This document shows, piece by piece, positions 5,582 through 10,905 of a DNA stretch of 10,905 nucleotides (its first letter is position 1; each line of letters starts with the position of its first letter). Source of the DNA: Chloroflexota bacterium (GTDB lineage Bacteria > Chloroflexota > Dehalococcoidia > SAR202 > GCA-002694895); contig PAZO01000012.1 in the NCBI GenBank assembly GCA_002715665.1, positions 50,094-60,998 on the forward strand, read 5' to 3'. The translations under genes were made by a program, and so were the position numbers. The notes beneath the pieces were generated by a model that had not been told where the DNA came from, made no database searches, and saw nothing but the letters and a program-made list of their open reading frames with translations.

Positions 5582-7229
5582 AGGTAAATATATATTACTA
5601 GAATCATTAAAAAAGCAAAAAGTAAAATATATTTTTGGGAACCCTGGTACAACTGAAACAGCTATCATGGATGCATTAGAAAAATATCCGGAACTAGAAT
5701 ATATACTAACAGTTCAAGAATCCGCGGCAATGGGAATGGCAGACGCATATGCTAGAGCAACAAAAAAACCTGCTTTTGTTAACCTGCATATTGAAACCGG
5801 ATTAGCTAATGGATTAAGTTTGCTACATAATGCCCATTCTGGTGGTACGCCACTTGTTCTCACTGCAGGTAATAAAGATTCAAGAGAAATAGCTCCAGGT
5901 AAAACAGATTTAATCGACATGGTTTCTCCTTTCACAAAATGGGCTGTTGAAGTTAATCACCCTGACGCTATTGCACAGGCTATGCAAAAAGCATTTCGTA
6001 TAGCAATGAGTCCTCCAACAGGACCTACATTTGTAGCTTTTACTACAAATGCTTTAGATGATAAAACTAATGTATATCCAACAGAAACTTATAATGAAGA
6101 AATCGTAATTAAACCCGACGAAAAATCTATCAATGAAGCAGCTAAATTATTAGTAAAGTCTCAGAATATAGGAATATTAGTTGGAGACAGATTAGTGCAA
6201 ACTAAAACTCCATTCATACCTATAAAACTTGCTGAATTATTAGGAGCAAAAGTTTATTCGTCTAATTATTCTGAAATGATTTTTCCTAATAAACATCCAA
6301 ACTATATTAATAACCTAAAATTGGGGTTCAACTCATCAGATGAGTTCGAAGAATTTGATACAGTTTTAGCGGTAGGAGGATTGCCAAGAGTAAGCTATAT
6401 GTTTTCCAATCCTAAAATGCGCATTTTTAACCCAGAATCAAATTTAATTCACATCGATAATGATCCTGCACAAGTAGGAACTACGGAAAAAACTGATATT
6501 GGTATTTTAGCCGATCCAAGTGTAGCACTAAACAAACTAACTGCAAAGGTTGAAGAATTGCTAACAGGAAATCAACTTGAATATTTTAGCGCTAAAAACC
6601 ATGAGCTTAAAAAAGAAAAAGAAAACCTAGAAATTAAGAATCAAAAAGAACTTAACGAAGATTATGGTAAAAACCCTATGTCACCAGATAGAATGATATC
6701 TGAAATAACTAATGCCATACCCAAAGACACAATTATTGTTAATGATGCAGTGACTACATCAAACTCTATATTTAAATTTATGAATTTTGAAAAAGAAAAT
6801 TCAATTTTTGGAGGCAGAGGAGGCTCATTAGGATGGGGAATGGGAGGCGCACTAGGAGTAAAATTAGCATTTCCAGACAGACATGTAGTTGCATTGGTTG
6901 GAGATGGAACCGGCATGATGTCAGTTCAGGCATTATGGACCGCTTCGATTAACCAAATACCTATAACATATATTATGTGCAACAATAGTACATATAGAAT
7001 ATTAAAATTGAATATGGATATATATAAAGAACAATTAAATTCTGAAAAAAATAGTAAATATCTAGGAATGGATTTTGATCAGAAATTTGATTTTGAAACA
7101 ATAGCCAAAAGCTTCAATATTAATTCATATTCAATATCTGATCCTGAAAAAATAAATTCTGTACTTAAGGAATGTATCAATTCTAATAAGCCAAATTTGA
7201 TTGATATACATATCGACGGGGCAATTTAA
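5568..7229 (+). CDS. ThDP-dependent 2-oxo-acid decarboxylase/lyase, benzoylformate-decarboxylase-like
   Basis: This is a complete 553-residue member of the acetolactate synthase/benzoylformate decarboxylase (BFDC) superfamily with the usual order PYR domain, central domain, PP domain. The PYR domain has GNPGTTE (24-30), the cofactor-activating Glu51 in VQES, and NLHIETG with His74, which aligns with the catalytic His70 of Pseudomonas BFDC. The PP domain has GGRGGSLGWGMGG (415-427) and the Mg-ThDP motif from GDG (445-447) to CNN (471-473). Compared with BFDC, the Ser26 position is Thr28 and the second active-site histidine (His281) appears to be Met278 in VSYMFS. The substrate is therefore probably a 2-oxo acid but not necessarily benzoylformate. 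An acetolactate-synthase role is unlikely because no FAD-type regulatory partner gene is near. Residues 340-365 form a Lys/Glu-rich linker before the PP domain. It overlaps the MFS gene by 14 nt at its start and the mutL stop by 4 nt at its end. Confidence 0.88.
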   Translation: MKKIEGKYILLESLKKQKVKYIFGNPGTTETAIMDALEKYPELEYILTVQESAAMGMADAYARATKKPAFVNLHIETGLANGLSLLHNAHSGGTPLVLTAGNKDSREIAPGKTDLIDMVSPFTKWAVEVNHPDAIAQAMQKAFRIAMSPPTGPTFVAFTTNALDDKTNVYPTETYNEEIVIKPDEKSINEAAKLLVKSQNIGILVGDRLVQTKTPFIPIKLAELLGAKVYSSNYSEMIFPNKHPNYINNLKLGFNSSDEFEEFDTVLAVGGLPRVSYMFSNPKMRIFNPESNLIHIDNDPAQVGTTEKTDIGILADPSVALNKLTAKVEELLTGNQLEYFSAKNHELKKEKENLEIKNQKELNEDYGKNPMSPDRMISEITNAIPKDTIIVNDAVTTSNSIFKFMNFEKENSIFGGRGGSLGWGMGGALGVKLAFPDRHVVALVGDGTGMMSVQALWTASINQIPITYIMCNNSTYRILKLNMDIYKEQLNSEKNSKYLGMDFDQKFDFETIAKSFNINSYSISDPEKINSVLKECINSNKPNLIDIHIDGAI

Positions 7230-8959
7230 ATTCTTTTGAACCATTTATATAATTGTTGGTTATCTAATCTAATCATTGTAGGTCTTCCATGAGGGCAAGT
7301 CCAAGGTTCTTGAGATAAAGATAATTCTTCAATTAAATTAAATATTTCAGATTGAGTTAAAAAATCTCCGAATTCTATAGATGCGTGACAAGCTAAAGTT
7401 TTCAATCTTTCATCTTCTGAAGTTTTTGAATTGTTTTTTAATTCTGAAATATAATTGTGTATTTTTCTCTCTAAATTACCTTTTGTAAATTGTAATGGCA
7501 ATTTTCTAATAATTAATTGATTTGTAATTCCAAATGATTCGATTTCAAATCCTGCAGAAATAAAAAGATCAATATTTTCTTGAACCCATATATCTTCTTC
7601 TGCGGACAAATTGAGTATTACAGGATTCAATAATTCCTGAGATAAGACTTTTTGATTTACATTAGATAAAATTTTTTCATAATTTATTCTTTCGTGTGCT
7701 GCATGTTGATCAATAATAGCAATCTGAGTTTTGTATTCTCCAAGAATAAATGAATTATTTATTTGGCCTAGTAATCTGAATTCTTTAATTAAATCTATTT
7801 TAATATCATTGTCATTATTAGAAGAAAATTCTGGAAATAAATTTTGTGCATATTGGATAACAGTTTTGTTATTATCTGTATAGAGTTTATTTGAATAAGT
7901 TTTTATACCGCTTTTTATTATTGAATCACTATCATAATTCAAAATACTGATTTCACTATTGTTATTGTTAGATTTTGAATTAATTAAACATAAACGTATT
8001 TGTTTTTCGATAAGAGAGAATAAGTTACGTTCGTCCCTTATTTTTATTTCATTTTTGGATGGATGAACATTCAAATCTATTAGCAAGGGATCTATTTCTA
8101 CATTAAGAGTACAAATAGGAAATTCCCCTTTTACTAATAAAGAATCATATGCTCTGTCAATCGCATAATGAAAAAATTTATTTTTTATAACTCTATTGTT
8201 TACAAACACATTAACATTAGCATTAGATGATTTTTTAATACTAAGATTGCTGATTAGACCCTTTAATTTAATTTCTTTTGATTCGTAATTTATTTCTAAC
8301 ATTGAATTTGCAGTTGTTGTATCATAAAGCACTGAGTACAAGTCTTCTAATTTTCCATTTCCTAAAGTTTCTAGATACTTTCTACCATCTGAAATTACAA
8401 CAAATTTAATTTTGGGATAACAAAGTGAATATTTTTTTATTAGATCATAATTTTTTTTGCTTTCAGCTCTAGAAGATTTTAAAAAATTCTTTCTTGCTGG
8501 CATATTTCCAAACAAATCAGATACAACTACAGTTGTTCCTTTATTTCTTGATTCAGGAACAAGATCACCTGTCTTTCCAAAATTTACATTTAAACTATAA
8601 GCATATTCTTGATTTATACTTTTTGATACTAATAACACGTCAGACACAGTTGCTATGCTTGGTAAAGCTTCACCTCTGAAGCCCATTGATTGTATATAAT
8701 TCACTTTTTCAATATCGTTTAATTTACTAGTTGCATGTCTTGAAAATGCAATTTTAAGGTCTTCTTTAATAATTCCTTTGCCATCATCAGATACTCTAAT
8801 ATAATCTTTTCCTCCATTTTTAATTTCAATTTCTATTTTCAAAGAACCTGCATCAATACTATTATCTATGAGTTCTTTAATTACAGAACTAGGATTTTCA
8901 ATCACTTCTCCCGCAGCAATTTTGGAAATAATTTCTTGATCTAATTTTTTTATACGCAT
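7226..8959 (-). CDS. mutL: DNA mismatch repair protein MutL (endonuclease type)
   Basis: This is a complete 577-residue protein. The N-terminal GHKL ATPase is intact: IAAGEVIENP (14-23), catalytic Glu29 and Mg-binding Asn33 in KELIDNSID, DDGKGI (58-63), RHATSK (74-79) and GFRGEALPSIA (93-103), followed by a GTTVVVSDLFGNMPAR segment (141-156). The transducer domain ends with DLNVHPSKNE (295-304). After a short Asn/Ser-rich linker (about 328-385), the C-terminal dimerisation domain carries the metal-binding nicking motif DQHAAHERINYE (417-428), an ACHAS segment (523-527) and CPHGRPT (555-561). MutL recruits and activates downstream repair factors after MutS finds a mismatch. The nicking motif means it cuts the daughter strand itself, as in organisms without MutH. 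Its start overlaps the pyrD stop by 10 nt, indicating one operon, and its stop shares a TTAA with the ThDP gene stop. MutS is not in the window. Confidence 0.96.
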   Translation of the reverse strand: MRIKKLDQEIISKIAAGEVIENPSSVIKELIDNSIDAGSLKIEIEIKNGGKDYIRVSDDGKGIIKEDLKIAFSRHATSKLNDIEKVNYIQSMGFRGEALPSIATVSDVLLVSKSINQEYAYSLNVNFGKTGDLVPESRNKGTTVVVSDLFGNMPARKNFLKSSRAESKKNYDLIKKYSLCYPKIKFVVISDGRKYLETLGNGKLEDLYSVLYDTTTANSMLEINYESKEIKLKGLISNLSIKKSSNANVNVFVNNRVIKNKFFHYAIDRAYDSLLVKGEFPICTLNVEIDPLLIDLNVHPSKNEIKIRDERNLFSLIEKQIRLCLINSKSNNNNSEISILNYDSDSIIKSGIKTYSNKLYTDNNKTVIQYAQNLFPEFSSNNDNDIKIDLIKEFRLLGQINNSFILGEYKTQIAIIDQHAAHERINYEKILSNVNQKVLSQELLNPVILNLSAEEDIWVQENIDLFISAGFEIESFGITNQLIIRKLPLQFTKGNLERKIHNYISELKNNSKTSEDERLKTLACHASIEFGDFLTQSEIFNLIEELSLSQEPWTCPHGRPTMIRLDNQQLYKWFKRI

Positions 8960-9936
8960 GACAATTCTTTATTTAATTTTTTTACCAAAGAAGGTCCTTC
9001 ATATATTAAAGCTGTCCAAATTTGAGCAGATTTGGCACCATTAGAAACCAAATAATTAACATCTTGAGAATTACTTATACCTCCAGAAGCAACCAGATCA
9101 ATTTTGTCTTTAAATAAATCATTAACAATTTTTATAGTGTTAAGTGTATCTTTATATAAAAGTTTACCACTTAAACCTCCCTTTCCTATTTTTAGATCAG
9201 GGTCCTCGGAAGGTAATGTATTACTTAAAACAACTCCATCAACATTATATTTGACCGAAATTTCTATAAATTCAATCAATTTATCTTTTTCTTCAGAGTT
9301 TTCAAGATCATGAAATCTGGGAATTTTAAGCATAAACGGATGAGTTTTAATTTTATTGAGTTCTGATAATAATAAAGATAAATTTTTATTATTATGAAAA
9401 AATTTTAATTTCTCTGTATTTGGTGAACTGATATTAATTTCAAATCCAACACAATAATCTCGGAGTGATTCATATAATTGAGTGATTTCTTTTACAGAAT
9501 CACCAGAAATACTTAATATCAAAGGGGTTTTCAATTTGTATTTTTTTAGGTTATCAATAATTTTCGTTAATCCGTCATTTGGGAAACCTAATGAATTAAT
9601 CATAGATTTTTGTTGAATATATCTTTTGATTCTTGGTTTTTGATTTCCTGGTCTTGGATTTAATGTAATTGTGCCTCCAACTATATAGCCAAAACCTAAT
9701 TTGTCCAAAGAATTTAGCATAGAACAATTTTTATCAAAACCGGCTGCCAAAGAGATTTTTGAAGATAGTTCAATACCCATTAAGCTTGTGTTTGATTCAT
9801 TGTTCATGTCGCTAGCAAAAAAGCTAGCAAAGAAAGATCCTAATTTAGAAGACAAAATCATTTGCATTAAATTATGAATCATTTCAGGATCAAATTTAAA
9901 CAAAATATAATTTGATATAAATCTATACAAACTCAT
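8950..9936 (-). CDS. pyrD: Dihydroorotate dehydrogenase, class 2-like (quinone-type)
   Basis: This 328-residue FMN enzyme oxidises dihydroorotate to orotate, the fourth step of pyrimidine synthesis; class 2 enzymes pass electrons to quinone at the membrane. Support for class 2 is the N-terminal helical extension (about 1-45, with FDPEMIHNLM, like the membrane-binding helices of E. coli PyrD) and the catalytic Ser171 in NISSPNT, where class 1 has Cys. Other landmarks are LAAGFDKN (63-70), TLNPRPGNQKPR (91-102), INSLGFPN (113-120), the substrate Asn in LSNT (about 239), GGLSG (253-257) and the FMN phosphate loop SGGI (284-287). Two details are unusual: the region before the catalytic strand (SISGDSVKEI, 142-151) looks class-1-like rather than the GxNIGKNK of class 2, and the PGLR after NISSPNT is replaced by EKLK. 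It is the first gene of a two-gene unit with mutL and is divergent from the gene at 10011. Class assignment is likely but not certain. Confidence 0.9.
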   Translation of the reverse strand: MSLYRFISNYILFKFDPEMIHNLMQMILSSKLGSFFASFFASDMNNESNTSLMGIELSSKISLAAGFDKNCSMLNSLDKLGFGYIVGGTITLNPRPGNQKPRIKRYIQQKSMINSLGFPNDGLTKIIDNLKKYKLKTPLILSISGDSVKEITQLYESLRDYCVGFEINISSPNTEKLKFFHNNKNLSLLLSELNKIKTHPFMLKIPRFHDLENSEEKDKLIEFIEISVKYNVDGVVLSNTLPSEDPDLKIGKGGLSGKLLYKDTLNTIKIVNDLFKDKIDLVASGGISNSQDVNYLVSNGAKSAQIWTALIYEGPSLVKKLNKELSCV

Positions 9937-9950
9937 TTAAAAAAATAATT

Positions 9951-9981
9951 TTCACAGTTACAATAATTATAATATTATAAT
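9951..9981 (+). promoter_or_regulatory. Candidate promoter for the gene at 10011
   Basis: TTCACA (9951-9956) is a one-mismatch -35 box. It is followed 16 nt later by TATTAT (9973-9978), or 19 nt later by a perfect TATAAT (9976-9981). Transcription would begin near 9985-9988 with a leader of about 25 nt. This is one of the few places in the window where both hexamers can be proposed, but the intergenic DNA is nearly all A+T. Confidence 0.35.
9966..9971 (-). promoter_or_regulatory. Candidate -10 box for the pyrD-mutL operon
   Basis: Read on the minus strand this is TATAAT, about 30 nt upstream of the pyrD ATG. It lies in the same divergent intergenic region as the promoter proposed for the gene at 10011, so the two transcription units may compete for RNA polymerase. 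No -35 match is evident. Confidence 0.25.
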
Positions 9982-10000
9982 AATTTAATCATTAACATAA

Positions 10001-10006
10001 GGTGAT
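10001..10006 (+). promoter_or_regulatory. Ribosome binding site deciding the TTG start at 10011
   Basis: GGTGAT matches the anti-Shine-Dalgarno complement (from AGGAGGTGATC). Its GG is 8 nt before TTG 10011-10013, a normal spacing. The alternative in-frame GTG at 10002 lies inside this site and has no Shine-Dalgarno of its own. Confidence 0.65.
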
Positions 10007-10010
10007 AATA

Positions 10011-10754
10011 TTGGATTTAGTTTTTGAAAGAGGAACAAACAAGTATCCGAAAGGGCATGCTTTATTATTTTTCACAAATCAAGATGACAGTTCAGAAATT
10101 TGGGCTACTTACCTAATAACTTTACCAATAGATGTAGATATTACTAAATATATGCCTCCTTTTTTAATGAATAATAATAATCAAATAAATCCTTCGGAGT
10201 TTAAATCATTTGCATTTCCTCCTTCTCCTGAGCTAATTGGTAGTTTTGACAAACTACAGAAATTAGCCGATCAAAGAGATGATGATTTAATAGACGGAGG
10301 ATCCATTGACGTTAAAGATAGCGCCAATAATATGATGAAAGTAAATGAAATTTTATCTACTTATTTAAACTTATGTAATGAACAAATGAGTAAATCATCA
10401 GAAATATTAAATGAAATAGAAACAACAGAAGAAAGCAGTGTAAATAGTCTAATGTACGAATTTATGAGCGTGGATGATCGAATGACTGAATTGCAAAAAT
10501 TAATATCAAAATTAGTTTATGCTACAGAAAATTTAGAACAAGAATTAATTGAAGAATGTGAAAAAGATATAGAATCTCTTTCAAAATATTATCCTGATAA
10601 TCATAAAATAAATAAAATAATCGAATATACAACAAATAAAAAAACTTCTGAAATTGCTGAGTTATATTACAAAAGATGTTTTTATCTTGTAAAAGAAAAT
10701 TATGAAAAAGTACAAGAGTATGAAAAACTAATTGAAGAAAAAGATATTAATTAA
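10011..10754 (+). CDS. Uncharacterised protein with GHALLFF N-terminal domain and acidic helical C-terminus
   Basis: This is 247 residues from TTG 10011 (Shine-Dalgarno GGTGAT); a GTG at 10002 would add three residues. No signal peptide or membrane segment is visible, so it is probably cytoplasmic. The N-terminal part, roughly 1-75, has a compact conserved-looking core: FERGTNKYPKGHALLFF (5-21), WATYLITLPIDVDITKYMPP (31-50) and FAFPPSPE (67-74). The rest, about 75-247, is acidic and strongly helical with heptad-like leucine/isoleucine spacing around 150-200 and 215-240, suggesting helical bundles or short coiled coils. I recall similar N-terminal patterns (FxRG..xPRGHALLYF, then ATY and KYxPPxL) from conserved proteins of unknown function in Chloroflexota/Dehalococcoidia, but cannot verify this here. 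It is convergent with the HAD gene, the two stops sharing TTAATTAA. No function can be assigned. Confidence 0.8.
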   Translation: MDLVFERGTNKYPKGHALLFFTNQDDSSEIWATYLITLPIDVDITKYMPPFLMNNNNQINPSEFKSFAFPPSPELIGSFDKLQKLADQRDDDLIDGGSIDVKDSANNMMKVNEILSTYLNLCNEQMSKSSEILNEIETTEESSVNSLMYEFMSVDDRMTELQKLISKLVYATENLEQELIEECEKDIESLSKYYPDNHKINKIIEYTTNKKTSEIAELYYKRCFYLVKENYEKVQEYEKLIEEKDIN

Positions 10755-10905
10755 CTAATTTTTTCAAATATTGATATATACCCTCAACTCCCTTTTTTTC
10801 TAATACATGCTTTGAGACAGCTTTAAGTTCAGGAACTGCATTTTCTACCGCAACACCATAACCTAGATTTTTTAACATTTTTATATCGTTATAGCTGTCA
10901 CCAAA
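10747..10905 (-). CDS. Cof-type HAD-superfamily hydrolase (C-terminal fragment, runs off the window)
   Basis: The minus-strand frame is open from the window edge to the TAA at 10749-10747, giving the last 52 residues. It begins with FGDSYNDIKML, the HAD motif IV (GDSxND, Mg-binding aspartates), then GYGVAVENAVPELKAVS (residues 15-31) and KKGVEGIYQYL (37-47). This is the usual tail of Cof/YidA-like phosphatases (GVAMxNAxxELKxxA...GVxxxL), which dephosphorylate small sugar phosphates, nucleotides or cofactors. The N-terminal catalytic Asp motif and cap domain lie outside the window. It overlaps the convergent gene at 10011 by 8 bases, which form a perfect palindrome carrying both stops. Confidence 0.85.
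   Translation of the reverse strand, partial: FGDSYNDIKMLKNLGYGVAVENAVPELKAVSKHVLEKKGVEGIYQYLKKLVN

Overview
The window is a gene-dense, AT-rich (roughly 30% G+C by eye) stretch of bacterial chromosome. There are no insertion sequences, phage genes, CRISPR arrays or rRNA genes. Intergenic gaps are tiny and all three convergent gene pairs overlap at their stop codons, which suggests a compact, probably streamlined genome. The gene mix (tRNA-Sec, an LldD/glycolate-oxidase-type FMN enzyme, a class 2-like PyrD, an endonuclease-type MutL, a lipoprotein) and the last complete gene, which resembles proteins I associate with Dehalococcoidia, make a marine Chloroflexota lineage (SAR202-like) my best guess. 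That placement is an inference from memory, not a search result.

Layout. (1) 1-609: the 3' part of a glycerate 2-kinase gene. (2) 602-2037, minus strand: a small three-helix membrane protein followed by an FMN-dependent alpha-hydroxy-acid oxidase/dehydrogenase. (3) 2128-3845, plus: a group I cysteine desulfurase and a small lipoprotein. (4) 3920-7229, plus: thioredoxin (TTG start), a tRNA-Sec gene only 7 nt after its stop, then an MFS permease 12 nt after the tRNA, then a benzoylformate-decarboxylase-like ThDP enzyme overlapping the permease by 14 nt. (5) 7226-9936, minus: pyrD and mutL overlapping by 10 nt, convergent with the ThDP gene. (6) 10011-10754, plus: an uncharacterised protein with a helical, acidic C-terminal half (TTG start). 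(7) 10747-10905, minus: the 3' end of a Cof-type HAD phosphatase gene.

How they fit together. The most notable element is the tRNA-Sec (anticodon TCA, 8-bp acceptor stem, 6-bp D-stem with 4-nt loop, long variable arm, G discriminator). It implies that this organism makes selenoproteins and needs SelA, SelB and SelD, none of which is in the window. It lies in the same transcriptional direction as thioredoxin, and a cysteine desulfurase, an enzyme type that can mobilise sulfur or selenium, lies just upstream. Three 2-oxo/2-hydroxy-acid enzymes (glycerate kinase, alpha-hydroxy-acid oxidase, ThDP decarboxylase) are also present but lie on different transcripts, so a shared pathway is only a possibility. 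The permease-ThDP pair, by contrast, is translationally coupled and may handle one substrate. No stretch above 300 bases lacks a gene.
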